A stretch of 57,667 nucleotides of DNA. Origin: Xylaria sp. FL1777 (taxonomy: Eukaryota > Ascomycota > Sordariomycetes > Xylariales > Xylariaceae). Below the pieces are notes generated by a model that was given only the letters and a program-made list of their open reading frames with translations, was not told the DNA's origin and ran no database searches. The stretch spans positions 1 through 57,667 of the forward strand of contig MU400749.1 of the NCBI GenBank assembly GCA_022578965.1, read 5' to 3'. Each line of letters begins with the position of its first letter. Position 1 is the stretch's first letter. Shown piece by piece: positions 12,349-23,848 of this stretch. A program made the translations under genes and the position numbers.

Positions 12349-15300
12349 ATGTCGTGGACAGGCGGAGGATTTTCGAATTACGACCGCACCGCGCAAGCTA
12401 CGGCGTCACCAAGAGTCACCTCGCCGTTGCACGACGAAACGGTAGAGAACGTTGATGAGGGCAAACTGGGCGACAAGGTATCGAGGTCGCGATCAGCATC
12501 TATTACGGAAGCGGGTAATCAGAGCACGGAAAAGAAGGACGGGGGAATGAGCGATGAGTCCACCGATGAGGATGCCGTCGAGTCTAAGAGGCGCGAGTCG
12601 CTCGTTCATGAGCTGGCACGCAAGTATACGAACCAATCTCAGAGCCATTGGACGCCCGGTACCAATCCCTACTTGAATACCGACGAGAATTCATCTATAA
12701 ACCCGAATTCACCCAACTTCAGGGCCCGAGACTGGGCCAAGGCCATAGTTGAGATGACGGCGAGCGAGGGAAAGGATTTCCGAACCGCTGGCGTGTGCTT
12801 TCAAAATATGAATGTCCACGGTTACGGTTCTGCGACCGACTATCAGAAGGACGTCGGTAATGTCTGGCTCGAGGCCATCGCCCAGGGTCGCAGGCTTCTT
12901 GGCAACAAGGGGACGAAGATTGACATTCTGCGAGACTTCGATGGCGTCGTCCGCAAAGGTGAGATGTTGGTCGTCCTCGGTCCTCCTGGATCTGGATGCA
13001 CCACCTTTCTGAAGGCCATTGCCGGCGAGACGGCTGGTATCTACATTGGTGATGGGTCCTACTTCAACTACCAAGGTATCTCCGCGAAAGAGATGCATAC
13101 GCACCATCGAGGCGAGGCTATCTATACCGCCGAGATAGACGTCCATTTCCCTATGCTGACAGTCGGTGAGACTCTCACCTTCGCTGCTCAAGCCCGTGCT
13201 CCCCGTCATCTTCCAGAAGGCGTCGATAGGATGACCTATGCAAACCACCTGCGGGATGTCACTATGGCCATGTTCGGTATCTCACACACTATCAACACGC
13301 GTGTGGGCAACGAGTATATCCGTGGTGTTTCTGGGGGTGAACGCAAGCGTGTTACCATCTCAGAGGCTACTCTTAGCCGTGCGCCCCTGCAATGCTGGGA
13401 TAACAGTACGCGAGGTCTAGACAGTGCCAACGCCGTTGAGTTCTGTAAGACGCTACGAACGCAAACCGAGTTGTTCGGAAACACGGCTTGCGTGTCCATC
13501 TACCAGTCTCCCCAAGTCGGGTACGATTGCTTCGACAAGGTCACCGTCTTGTACGAGGGTCGGCAAATCTACTTTGGCCGTACCCACGAGGCTAAACAAT
13601 ACTTCATCGACCTCGGCTTCGAGTGCCCTGCCCGTCAAACGACCCCTGATTTTTTGACTTCCATGACAAGCCCGATAGAGCGTATCGTTCGAAAGGATTT
13701 CGACGGCAAGGTGCCGCGCACACCGGATGAGTTCGCTGCGGCCTGGAAGAAGAGCCCCGAGTACGCTGCTCTTCAGGATGAGATCGAGCAATACAAGAAG
13801 GAGCATCCTATCAACGGACCCGATGCTGAAGTCTTCCGCGCTTCCAGGAGAGAGCAGCAGGCGAGGGGACAACGTGCGAAATCTCCGTACACGCTGTCCT
13901 TTCTCCAACAAATCCGCCTTTGTCTCTGGCGAGGCTGGCTTCGACTTAGGGGCGATCCCAGCATCACGATTGGCGCTCTTATCGGCAACTTCGTCATGTC
14001 TCTCATCGTAGGCAGTGTGTTCTACAATCTCCAACCCACCACGGCGAGCTTCTACCAAAGAGGCTCTCTCATCTTCTTCGCCTGTCTCCTTAACGCATTT
14101 GCTAGCGCACTGGAAGTGAGTCCAGAATTCCTTTCCCACTTTTGCTACCTCGTCGAAGCCTATAGCTGACTCTGACACTTATAGATTCTTACTCTTTACG
14201 CTCAACGTCCAATTGTCGAGAAACATGACCGTTACGCCTTGTACCACCCGTCAGCCGAGGCCGTCTCGTCTATGCTCTGTGACTTGCCTTACAAGGTCCT
14301 CAATACTATCATCTTTAACACGTCACTGTATTTCCTCACGAATCTACGCCGTGAAGCAGGTGCATTCTTCTTTTTCCTGCTCTTCTCATTCTTTACGGTT
14401 CTGGGTATGAGTATGATTTTCCGCACCCTTGCATCTTCGTCAAGAACCCTGTCACAGGCTCTGGTCCCGGCTGCCATTCTCATTCTCGATCTCGTCGTAT
14501 TTACCGGCTTCATTATCCCGGTCAATTATATGTTGAGATGGTGCCGCTGGCTGAACTATGTCGATCCTCTTGCCTACGCATTCGAGTCGATGCTCGTCAA
14601 TGAATTTTCTGGTCGGCAGTTTCGATGTACCGAACTCGTCCCCTCACCGAGTCTTCCCGAGTACGCAAATGTTTCTTCGGCCAACCAGGTTTGCAGTGCT
14701 GTAGGTAGTGTTCCCGGCTCACCGACGGTAGATGGAGACGCATACCTAGCGTCCTCCTTCCAGTACTATGCCTCTCATAAATGGCGGAATCTGGGTATTA
14801 TCATTGCATTCATGCTCTTTTCGTTGTTCACGTACATGGTTTCTGCCGAGCTCGTCTCTGAGAAAAAGTCCAAGGGAGAAGTTCTTGTGTTCCGCCGTGG
14901 CCATAAACCCGCTCAATTTAAGGAGCGCAAGGGTGATATTGAAGAAGGCGAGGGCCCTCGTGTCGGCCCGATTGCTACTAACGCAAGTCGCCCTGCTCCG
15001 GACAACAAGGAAGCTGGTATGCTAGGAGAGCAGAAGAGTACCTTCCACTGGGATGATGTATGCTACGATATCAAGATCAAGGGTGAGCCGAGGCGAATTC
15101 TCGATCATGTTGACGGTTGGGTCAAACCCGGTACGCTCACAGCTCTTATGGGTGTTTCTGGTGCGGGAAAGACAACTCTCTTGGATGCTCTGGCAAGTCG
15201 TATCACCATGGGTGTAATCACCGGTGACATGCTGGTTGATGGTCGACCTTGTGATGCTTCTTTCCAGCGCAAGACCGGCTACGTGCAACAACAGGATCTG

Positions 15301-17057
15301 CATCTCGCCACCACGACTGTTCGTGAGGCTCTGAACTTCTCTGCCATTCTTCGCCAGCCGGCCGACGTGCCACGTGAGGAGAAGTTAGCATATGTCGATG
15401 AGGTTATCAGGCTCTTGGAAATGGAGGAATACGCCGATGCCGTCGTCGGTGTTCTCGGTGAAGGTCTCAATGTTGAACAGCGCAAGCGTCTTACAATTGG
15501 TGTCGAACTCGCCGCTAAACCGCCACTGCTACTCTTCGTCGATGAGCCCACGTCCGGTCTCGACTCGCAGACTTCTTGGGCTATCTTGGATCTCCTAGAG
15601 AAGCTGACCAAGGCCGGACAAGCCGTCCTGTGCACGATCCACCAGCCTTCTGCCATGCTTTTCCAACGGTTCGACCGACTCCTTTTCTTGGCCAAGGGTG
15701 GCAGGACTGTCTACTTCGGCGAAATCGGCGAGAACTCCCAAACTCTTACCAGCTATTTCGAACGACACGGTGCTCCTCCTTGCCCCCCAACTGCTAACCC
15801 TGCGGAATGGATGTTGGATGCTATTGGTGCCGCTCCCGGTAGCACAACCGACCGTGACTGGTTCGAGACTTGGCGCGAGAGTCCCGAATACCGTGATGTG
15901 AAGGCAGAGCTACAACAACTAAGAGATAATGCTTCCGATGTCCCCGCTATGCAGGACGACCAATCCTTCCGTGAACATGCCGCTCCGTTCCTGTTACAGT
16001 TCAAGGAGGTCACGCACCGTGTTTTCCAGCAGTACTGGCGCAACCCAACCTACATATACTCCAAAGCCGCTCTGTGTATTTTCGTCTCGCTTTTCCTTGG
16101 TTTCGTCTTCTTCCGCGCCTCCAACTCGATGCAGGGTCTCCAGAACCAGACATTTGCCGTCTTCCAGCTTCTCACTGTGTTCGGCCAGATGGTCCAGCAG
16201 ACGATGCCGCATTTCGTCGTCCAGCGATCGCTCTACGAGGTGCGCGAGCGCCCGTCCAAAGTCTATAGCTGGCAGGTCTTTATGCTCTCGCAGATCGTCG
16301 TTGAGATCCCCTGGAACACTCTCATGGCCGTCATCATGTATTTCGGGTGGTACTACCCCATAGGTCTATTCCGGAACACGTACGAGGACGGCGCGACGAC
16401 ACAGCGCGGCGCCCTCGTCTTTCTGCTCATCCTTGTCTTCCTCCTCTTCACGTGTACCTTCACCCACCTGATCATCGCGGCCTTCGAGACGGCTGAGGCA
16501 GGTGGTAACGTGGCTAACCTTCTCTTCACGCTGTGCCTCATCTTCTGTGGTGTCCTCGCCCGTCCCGGCACGTTCCCGCAGTTCTGGATCTTCTTATATC
16601 GCGTCAGCCCCTTCACGTATCTCGTTTCTTCTCTCTTATCCTTCAGTGTCGGTAATACGCAGGTCGTGTGCGCTAACAACGAGCTCCTACACATCGACCC
16701 ACCCGCCAACCAGACTTGCATGGAGTACATGGCAGCGCAGCTCCAAATTAGCGGTTACCTGCAGCCTGGCACCGAAGACAACACGTCCAACTGTCTGTAT
16801 TGCCCTACCAAGGACACGAACACGTTCCTTGCCCAGACCAGTGTCGTTTTTGGTAAGTCCTTCCAGCAAACTTTCCCCTGCCCTTTTTTTCTTATTACCG
16901 TAACTAACATCTTGTGCCCTCTCCAGAGGACCGTTGGCGTAACTTCGGCCTTCTCTTTATCTATATTGCCTTCAATATCGTTGGCGCGCTGTTCCTCTAC
17001 TGGCTCACCCGCGTGCCAAAGAACTGGAACAAGACGAAAAAGACAAAGAAGGAGTAA
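12349..17057 (+). CDS. PDR/CDR-type (ABCG, full-size) ABC transporter
   Basis: Three exons (12349-14115, 14185-16852, 16927-17057) give 1521 aa; both introns (69 and 74 bp) are GT-AG. The order is NBD1-TMD1-NBD2-TMD2, as in yeast Pdr5 and Candida Cdr1, plasma-membrane pumps that export drugs, azoles and lipids with ATP. NBD1 shows the fungal PDR deviations: Walker [10 protein letters not shown] (residue 211) has Cys for Lys, and Walker B ends in WDN (350-352) with Asn for Glu; its signature VSGGERKR (327) is intact. NBD2 has a canonical Walker [10 protein letters not shown] (912) and VDEPTSGLD (D1042, E1043), but a degenerate signature NVEQRKR (1018). The asymmetric pairing is normal for the family. 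TMD1 spans about 520-790 and TMD2 about 1194-1510; the C-terminus is basic (KTKKTKKE). The substrate cannot be told from sequence. Confidence 0.95.
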
Positions 17058-19073
17058 AAAAAATTACAAACCTCACTAACTTCGGTCCTTCCGACACTGC
17101 ACTCCACGTGCCAACCTACCTATTTGCAATTAGACTGGGAAACAATCGTTCCCGAAACATCAATACCCTTCTCATGCTACTATTAGACCTTACATTCCAC
17201 TTCTACCAAACTAAGCTATATGCACACACATCTATACATAGACATAAAGAGAAACAGACAGAGAAAATTAGTCTAGCTTGGTCGCCCATAGAATCTTTTT
17301 CGACGTCATTTTTTTCTACGTATAACACGCCCTATCATATCAGACGACATTTCTATCTCCGCTCGTCAGGCCATGTGACATGGCTATGTTATGTATGTAC
17401 TGCAAATTGTATGAAGGATAGAGAAGGGAAACAGGAGAAGGCGACATGCCATACGCTTTTTGATGGCATCTGCACTTGGCGGCGTTGCTTTGAATTTACA
17501 TATTACCAATGGTAATAGACGTATATATACATACAAACATAAAGACACGATCATTTATTTCAATATGTTGTGATTTCGTATCCCCCCGAGTCTATCGTCT
17601 CCCTGAAAGGTCCTCATTGGCTTATAGTTTGATGATCGTCTGGGCCTTACTTAGCGCGGCGAAGCATGTAAAGATAATCTCCGCGTAAAGCCTACACTAC
17701 CTGTATATTCAGCGGCCTATCCTACTAAACAGAGAAATCAACAAGGCGTGTAGGTTTCTCAGCCTGAAGACACGTGAGCTATGTAAGGAATGCGTGCCAA
17801 GACGTTCAGGTCTGTAGATTTGATCCCACGACTTCTGCCCAGGACTAATACCTAATGCCTACCTTTAGATCTCGCATTAAGAATCGAAGATTACGAAGTA
17901 AATAAAGCCCGCGCGCAGTGCTAGAGGAGAGATGTATGTTCTAATCCGATCCACTCGACTCTTTCGTCTTTTATAAGAATTATTATGCGATTTTCCCGTC
18001 ATCTCCTCTTCATATGACACTCCAGCTTGAGGTCGGCCGCACGGGTACGCGGTGGGATCATCCCTGTATCGAAGAAAGATAACGACCCAAGCAACCTAGC
18101 CCTATTTTTAGCGCATGCATAGCGACTATCCGAGAAACCGCCAGTCTTGTCTCGTCTTATTACTATGTACGTATACCTGCCGGACGTCTGTTCCTCTGTT
18201 CCTCATGATTGCCTTACATGGTATGGCGTCCGCCGATGGCTTTCGTTTTGAAGGATTGGGAGAGTGGTAGGATTGTGGGCGAATTGGTGTGGTTTGTAAC
18301 GGCGGCGCTTCTCAAGGTTGTCCTCATTGGGCCGATTAAATGAGGTTATGGGCTGAAGGCCGATGGTGATGCAGATGAGGGAGGAAGGCCGACGGCGCGT
18401 CAAGGCGAATGATGAGAATGCTCCGATTGGATCCTCGCTTCTCTGAGGTGTCGTCGCCATCGTAACCCAGACCTAATCCATTAGGAGCGTGCGGTAGTAA
18501 TACGTGGAGACGAAACTACCTGGATAGTTGTACTCGAATTCGTAGATACTACTACCGGTATTCTAGGTCAGAGAGATTGCGGGGAAGTAAAGGGCTTCTA
18601 TTCCGAGTAGTCTATGCTACTTGCGATATATATATTCTATGCGAATCACAATACTTACTAGTAATAGCATGAATATGCCTGTACTTATATTTAACCCTGT
18701 ACTCTCTTCTACCTCAAATGCCCGTCTCTTCTACATAGTACCTGGTAAACCTCATCATTCTCGCAGAACTCTAGACAGTTGGAGCTGTAAAGATAGGGGA
18801 TAGATAGCATGTGTCTGTCGGTGGGCTAATTTTGGACTCCTCCCCTAGTTCCTCAGCTCTGGGGCTTGTTCTCCAATCATACTCGGTTCCGCGCTGCTTA
18901 CGCACTGTTCAACTCGACTCATAAGCGTTGCCTAGACTAGTGACGACAGTCTTCGTGTCAAAGATGCTGGGTTTTCTTTTAGGGCCTGCGTCTCGAGATC
19001 CTCTTTCTCTACTACTATGGCGGTGGTGAGTCAGCAAGCGCGCGTTCGCTATTACGCCTTCAAGAGAGAGAGA
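17058..19073. other. Intergenic region downstream of the ABC transporter
   Basis: The first few hundred bases are probably 3' untranslated sequence; the 135-codon frame at 17108-17515 has no family resemblance and low-complexity composition. An 85-codon minus-strand frame at 18203-18460 does begin with ATG but looks like nothing known. No repeat or RNA gene is seen. Confidence 0.55.
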
Positions 19074-19086
19074 TTATATATATAGA
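19074..19086 (+). promoter_or_regulatory. TATA-box candidate for the MDR oxidoreductase gene
   Basis: A TTATATATATAG run lies about 120 bp before the ATG at 19203, after a GA-rich stretch. A second ACTATATAAG near 19188 is too close to the ATG for a normal leader. Confidence 0.45.
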
Positions 19087-19202
19087 TATCCTTTCAGCCT
19101 GGAATCCATTATAGATTTCAAGCAAACTCTCTACTTCTTCCATCGTCTTTAACTCAGCTTAACATATGAATTATAATTAAACGAACTATATAAGCCGTAA
19201 TA

Positions 19203-20132
19203 ATGCATATCGCCCAGGTTCGCGACTGGTCCGAGGGTCCACGATACGTAAGTGTCGAAGATCCCCCGGCGCCGTCCGAAAACCAGATCCAGCTCCGCGT
19301 CTTGGCAGCCGGCCTGCACCAAGTCGTCCGCTCCCGTGCCTCCGGGAAGCACTACTCAGCAGGGCAGCTGCCTCACAACGTCGGCATAGACTGCGTCGGC
19401 CAAGACGTCGCCACCGGCAAGTTGTACTTCTACATCAGCATGCAGCCCGGCTTCGGGTCCTTCGCGGAGCTCATCACAGTCGCCAAGGACGCCGCGTTAC
19501 CGCTGCCCGATAGCGTCGACCCCGTGTCGTTTGCCGCCAGTGTTAACCCGGCCATGAGTAGCTGGTTGGCGCTGACTCAACGCACATCGAATCTCCCTGA
19601 GAAGTACACGGTGCTGATCCTCGGGGCCACGAGCGCGAGCGGTCGACTAGCGGCCCTCGTGGCCAAGGGGCTCGGTGCTGGTAAGGTCATCGGTGTCGCG
19701 CGGGACGCGGCCGCTCTCGCCAAGATAGAGGGTCTCGACGAATCCATCGTACAGAAGGGTCCCATCACGGACACGGACTTCTCCCAGGTAGTCTGCGACG
19801 TCGTTCTCGACTATGTCTTCGGAGACCTCGCCTTGCACGCACTATCTACCCTCAACATCCAGAGACCCTTGCAGTACGTCAACATCGGTCTCCTTTCGCG
19901 TAAGGAGATTGCCATCCCGCCTGGGCTTCTCAGGTCACGCGACATAACGGTCAGGGGGTCCGGTCCGGGTGCCATCGCCCCGCGAGCTATGCAACAGGAA
20001 ATCAAGCGCCTCGTGCCGGCGTTGACAGGGTGGAACTTGCCGGGCGCCCATAGTGTGCCGTTGAAGAATATCGAAGAGGCATGGCAGGACAAATCACTAG
20101 AAGGCAAGGGAAGATTGGTCTTTATTCCTTAG
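19203..20132 (+). CDS. MDR-superfamily, zinc-independent quinone-oxidoreductase-like enzyme
   Basis: A single exon encodes 309 aa of the medium-chain dehydrogenase/reductase fold. The N-terminal GroES-like part ends in a GIDCVGQ motif, the usual GxDxxG turn. The Rossmann part starts at VLILGATSASGRLA (residues 137-150), a cofactor loop of the quinone-oxidoreductase type, which suggests NADPH use. The usual catalytic-zinc cysteine is not at its expected position, so zinc-free catalysis is likely. Members reduce quinones or enones; the substrate here is unknown. GC content is clearly higher than in the flanking DNA, and the gene stands alone between the ABC transporter and the HET relic. The ATG at 19203 is the first in frame and gives a complete domain. 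Confidence 0.85.
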   Translation: MHIAQVRDWSEGPRYVSVEDPPAPSENQIQLRVLAAGLHQVVRSRASGKHYSAGQLPHNVGIDCVGQDVATGKLYFYISMQPGFGSFAELITVAKDAALPLPDSVDPVSFAASVNPAMSSWLALTQRTSNLPEKYTVLILGATSASGRLAALVAKGLGAGKVIGVARDAAALAKIEGLDESIVQKGPITDTDFSQVVCDVVLDYVFGDLALHALSTLNIQRPLQYVNIGLLSRKEIAIPPGLLRSRDITVRGSGPGAIAPRAMQQEIKRLVPALTGWNLPGAHSVPLKNIEEAWQDKSLEGKGRLVFIP

Positions 20133-20575
20133 ACCAGTCGCCCGTGTAAGGAGTCAGTTTTAGAGCTGAAGTCATTTCACGTTTCCTAGATTACTCTCAT
20201 GTTACTTTAAATATACTAGAGACATTGTTATCCTCGTGGGTAGCCTGAATTCTGTCTGCTCGTCAATATAGTAAAAGTAGTCCAATTAGAGCTCTAAGTT
20301 TCAACTTAAACGTGTTAGCCAAATATCAAATCTTCAATAATGATGACTTGTCTCATATTGTAGGTGAATCTATATCTACTTGCTAGTTAAATTAGTTTAT
20401 CTTTCAATTATATTTTCGTTGTTATGCCATTATAGCCTTGAGAGCACTCGTCTCGTCAATTTGAACTGTAGAGGCCACATCACCTCAACATGACGTCCTG
20501 GAACGCCAACCCTGAATCAATCCTAGAACGTAGTCTCGGATCTCCGCCATACTGGCTCTCTCCCTGATAAGTTCG
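20133..20575. other. Intergenic, AT-leaning, no feature seen
   Basis: The 3' flank of the oxidoreductase gene meets the 3' end of the minus-strand relic. No ORF, repeat or RNA gene is recognised. Confidence 0.5.
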
Positions 20576-21179
20576 CTAGAATCGTTGACCCTTCTTCGCA
20601 TTCATACCAGTTTCCGCGGTTGTAAGTCTATCAATGACCGGCCGCACTGTTTCCTCATCCGGATTCGCATAGGGCACTCGCTCTTCCAAATTCTCCCATA
20701 ATCCCACCACCAGACGACTGTCGATACCAGTAGCGCCGTCCTCGGCCAACTGGCGCTCACGGACCATATCGATGTAAACGGTATCAATCTCCTGCTCATA
20801 CTCCATCTTTTGTTCGTAGTGAGCCATGGCACTGTCTACGCTTAGGTCAGCCTCTACTAACTCAATATACTCATAAGTGGTTACTTTTTCATTCCGGCTG
20901 CGCCAGTCGCCCTTGAATAGTCCCGCAAGGAGCGCTATTTCAATCTGAAAGCGACTAGCTGAAGGATTGTGGACAAGAACATCTTCATCGTATGATGAGA
21001 TTCTTTCGAAAAGTTCTTGTGTATGGGGCCATGTAGAACTAATGTGTATCCCGTCAGCCACATAAAGGGGCTGTTTTGGTGCAGAGGGGAGCACGAGGTG
21101 GTCGTCTAATGGTGGAAGTGATGGATGTTCATCCGGCTTCAGCGAGGAGATCGATACGTGCGCCGTCAAAGTCCTGAGA
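20576..21179 (-). CDS. Exon-like open frame of unknown function, possibly the tail of the HET relic
   Basis: A 197-codon frame reads on the minus strand but has no ATG near its start: the first codon in frame is TTG and a TAG lies just upstream at about 21178. A CTTCTCAG acceptor-like site sits at the start, so it looks like the last exon of a spliced gene. The product is acidic, with a charged second half (MRE/EYEQE-type stretches), and resembles no family I know. It directly follows HET-domain sequence on the same strand, but a simple splice from the last HET reading frame does not keep frame. It may be the C-terminal part of the decayed HET gene or a separate decayed gene. Confidence 0.35.
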
Positions 21180-21197
21180 AGTGTCTAATTATCTATC

Positions 21198-21745
21198 TAT
21201 CTTTGGCTTACAATGCATTCGATATAGAGATTCCCGGTCAGGGAGTGCCGCCATGCTCTAAATTTGACAGAGTCTCCAAAACAGAGAGGAGAGTTCCCCC
21301 GCCGTTCTAATCTTGAGCGAGACTCTCTCCTTCCTCGGTCTAGAGCTTTATCGACCTGAAAGTATATTATGCCCTTTTCTAGGTGCTCCTGGGCGACGTC
21401 CTCCTTCTACCGCATCTTGGAGAATCTGTAAACAACCTGTCTGTTGACGAAGGTCAATCGTCGTCTAGGAAAGAAGTACTCCTGGTACGTCCAATCGCGC
21501 GAAGCCCAACCGAACTTTTTTATACTTTCATAGCTAATCGGGTAAATAAGTTTCAGCCCATCAATAGCCTCGGCGACAAGCTGAGAATGCCCTCGTGGTG
21601 TTGGACGCACTCCCGGAAGGCCAACGTGAGAGTCGGTACCAGTGGCAGCAAACAGGGTAAGTAGTCTACTTTCGTGATAGATTCACGATAAATTATGTCG
21701 TTGAGAGAAAAGAGCTGCACTTAGACTCTGATCCTAGCATATTTC
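21198..21745 (-). pseudogene. HET-domain (heterokaryon incompatibility) gene remnant
   Basis: The minus strand from about 21664 down reads TLFAATGTDSHVGLPGVRP, then WASRDWTYQE and RRLTFVNRQVVY. This is the C-terminal half of a HET domain, with the usual GLPGV and RxWTxQE blocks. The frame hits TAG at 21407-21409, yet the same frame stays open for about 70 further codons to about 21198, as if one CAG had become TAG. Upstream, NDIIYRES in another frame (around 21690) fits the preceding HET segment, which implies a frameshift, and a TAA lies just before it. The N-terminal half (YxWG, WIDxxCI) is missing. HET genes trigger allorecognition cell death; this copy cannot make an intact domain. The N-terminal half would have to overlap the GNAT promoter and first exon. 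Confidence 0.7.
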
Positions 21746-22071
21746 AACAAACCCCCTTTCGCTACTTATTTTCAAAACAACAATACACCCAAAGTTCCCC
21801 CCAATTGCCCCTCTCACCACTAGTAGAAGGATGAAGATCTTAGCCGGCTAAGATTCTACAACAAAGGAGACGGATAGGTTAGGTGTGACAATTAGCCAAA
21901 AGAGGAAAGTGGAGGTTTCCGGTCTCACAAGAACTCGTATGCAGACGTGTAAGGCTTCCTAAAGTTGAACATACACTCTCAGAATTCAGCACAGAATTTC
22001 ACCTCAATAGCATATGAGCACACATTACCAGACTTGATCAGCTGTGTTTATCGAGACCAAAAAGGGCGACA

Positions 22072-23223
22072 ATGGCATTTACCCGACTCTACAGGGAGTC
22101 TGATTTCGAGGCTTGCGCACAAATTGTACGTTGCCCATGTTCAACTCCTTAGCAATATACGTCAACGCGGCTGGACCAGTCCTATGTTTCTAGGAAGTGG
22201 TGCCTGTTATCTCTTCTACATATATCTCGATAAGCACAAGCAGACGATCATACAGACAGAAAGAAGATTGACAATCTAGTCCAGTGTATCGCGACCCTCC
22301 CACCAGCTCTCGCCTCATCTCCCGCAGCCGCCAAGCTCTCGCCCTACCTCTGGACGCACCCTTACACATTCCTCAGCCCATCTACCTGCCACGTGCTCGA
22401 TGATGGGACGGGAACCGCCGTGGGGTATTGCAGTAAGTTGACGTCTCAATATTCTTACGTCCCTATTCAACTATCTATAAATACATACCCAAGTATGAAG
22501 GGAGGAAAAGGAGGCATACTTTCACAATACGAGTTTCTTAAAAGCGACGGCTGGGTTGGTGGTATACACTTCGTACATATGAACCTTCACGAAGCCGAAT
22601 AAGACAGGCACGTTAGTGCCTGATGAACAAGACCTGAACCCATCCCCGCCAAAATGGAAATACCACTAACCTCCGGTATCACAGTCGGTTGCCCAGACGT
22701 GCACACCTTCGTAGCAGACTACGAGCGCTACATAACGGCGATTCTCTCGCGAGACGTCGAAATCCCCGGCTTCGACACCCGGGAGCCCTGGGCCCTGCCC
22801 ATTGTGAACAACGCCACCTCTGCAGGCGGCGGGCTGCCGCAGGACAACCCCGGCGTACAGCCAAGCGGCGGGGGGGACGCCACTGCGATACAAATCAACC
22901 CTCGAGCTTTAGCGCAGAACGCCTACCGCGCCGACTGGATGATCCTGGAGGGCAGGGAAGCCGTGACGAGCCGCTGGCGGGCGACGATGCACATAGACCT
23001 ACTACCAGCGTGGCAAGGCCTGGGCTGGGGGCGACGGCTGATCGAGAATTTTGTGGCGAGCGTGCAGAGCAGCGGGCAGGACTATGGGGAGGGCGAGCAC
23101 ATTGGCGTGGCCGGCGAGAACAGCAAGGTCGTGCCTTTCTACGAGAAGGTCGGTTTTCGCGTTGTGGAGGGTGGTGAGCGAGAAGGCAACATTATTATGG
23201 TGAAAGATATTAGAAAGCTCTGA
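22072..23223 (+). CDS. GNAT-family N-acetyltransferase
   Basis: Three exons (22072-22125, 22285-22432, 22685-23223) join in frame to 246 aa; introns are 159 and 252 bp. The first exon, MAFTRLYRESDFEACAQI, is the beta1-alpha1 start of a GNAT fold and was chosen because the next exon continues with the matching CIATLPPALAS block. The acetyl-CoA loop is QGLGWG (residues 178-183) after MHIDLLP; it is followed by HIGVAGENSKVVPFYEKVGF, the usual GNAT motif B. The family occurs widely in filamentous fungi and resembles the acetyltransferase-like domain of O-GlcNAcase. The substrate is unknown. There is a Gly/Pro-rich insert near residues 115-135. The two short 5' exons make the gene easy to miss by ORF search. 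The start faces the HET relic head to head. Confidence 0.85.
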
Positions 23224-23848
23224 AATATGTCCAATACCTAACCTAGCTACTAACAGCTGAAGCTGCAAATGAACAGGAGACTTTAGGGCATAGCTAAGGT
23301 TATAATGACTAACTGTTAAAGTATGCTACACCAAAAAGTGATCACACTATGAGCTAGTTACGAAATCCTTTAATTTGCAGTAGTATAACAAATACAAGGT
23401 ATACTAAACATAATATGTTGCGTTCGCTTTTTGGATATGCTTGACCACCAAATTTGACCGACTCCAGAGACAGCCAATGGCCCCCGCATCTTTACATTGT
23501 TCCCAGCCGCAAATAACCGAAAACAAAAAAAGCAAGACCAAACACCTCAACTCCATTTGTGCTATTCATATTTCGGCCCACCCAACCAAGAGTATTGCCT
23601 TTGACATCAGCTCCCAAACCATCCCGATTACAGATCAAAATAGAATTAAAGTATAAAAAAAATTGACACGCCGAAGAAAGGGAATGTACAGAGGATATTG
23701 AGGTTAATCCTCGAGAAAAGCAAACCCGGTCAATGGCTGAAATGAAAGAAAGAACCGTCTCGTATCATCTCGCAAGTACGTAATCCGAGTATCTGATGGA
23801 AGGTGTCACATAAATTAAGAGAGCGAAGTATCCATGCAGAATTAAGCA
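23224..23848. other. Convergent intergenic spacer
   Basis: It holds the 3' ends of the GNAT gene (plus) and of the 1176-aa gene (minus). Poly-A-like stretches (AAACAAAAAAAG near 23522, AAAAAAAATTG near 23656) are present. No further gene is seen. Confidence 0.5.

Noticed and set aside
12273..12455. 60-codon frame overlapping the ABC transporter start
   Set aside because: It begins with GTG, not ATG, and runs out of frame into the transporter; not an upstream ORF.
13453..14178. 241-codon antisense frame inside the ABC transporter
   Set aside because: It is the complement of strongly conserved NBD1/TMD1 coding sequence and resembles no family.
17108..17515. 135-codon plus-strand frame after the ABC transporter
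   Set aside because: Composition is of untranslated type, there is no domain, and it directly follows the stop codon of the transporter.
22689..23177. 162-codon Arg-rich frame overlapping the GNAT gene
   Set aside because: It is a shifted-frame shadow of the GC-rich third exon of the acetyltransferase.
12349..23223. Secondary-metabolite gene cluster (transporter, oxidoreductase, acetyltransferase)
   Set aside because: No backbone enzyme (PKS, NRPS, terpene cyclase) or cluster regulator is present and spacing between genes is large.
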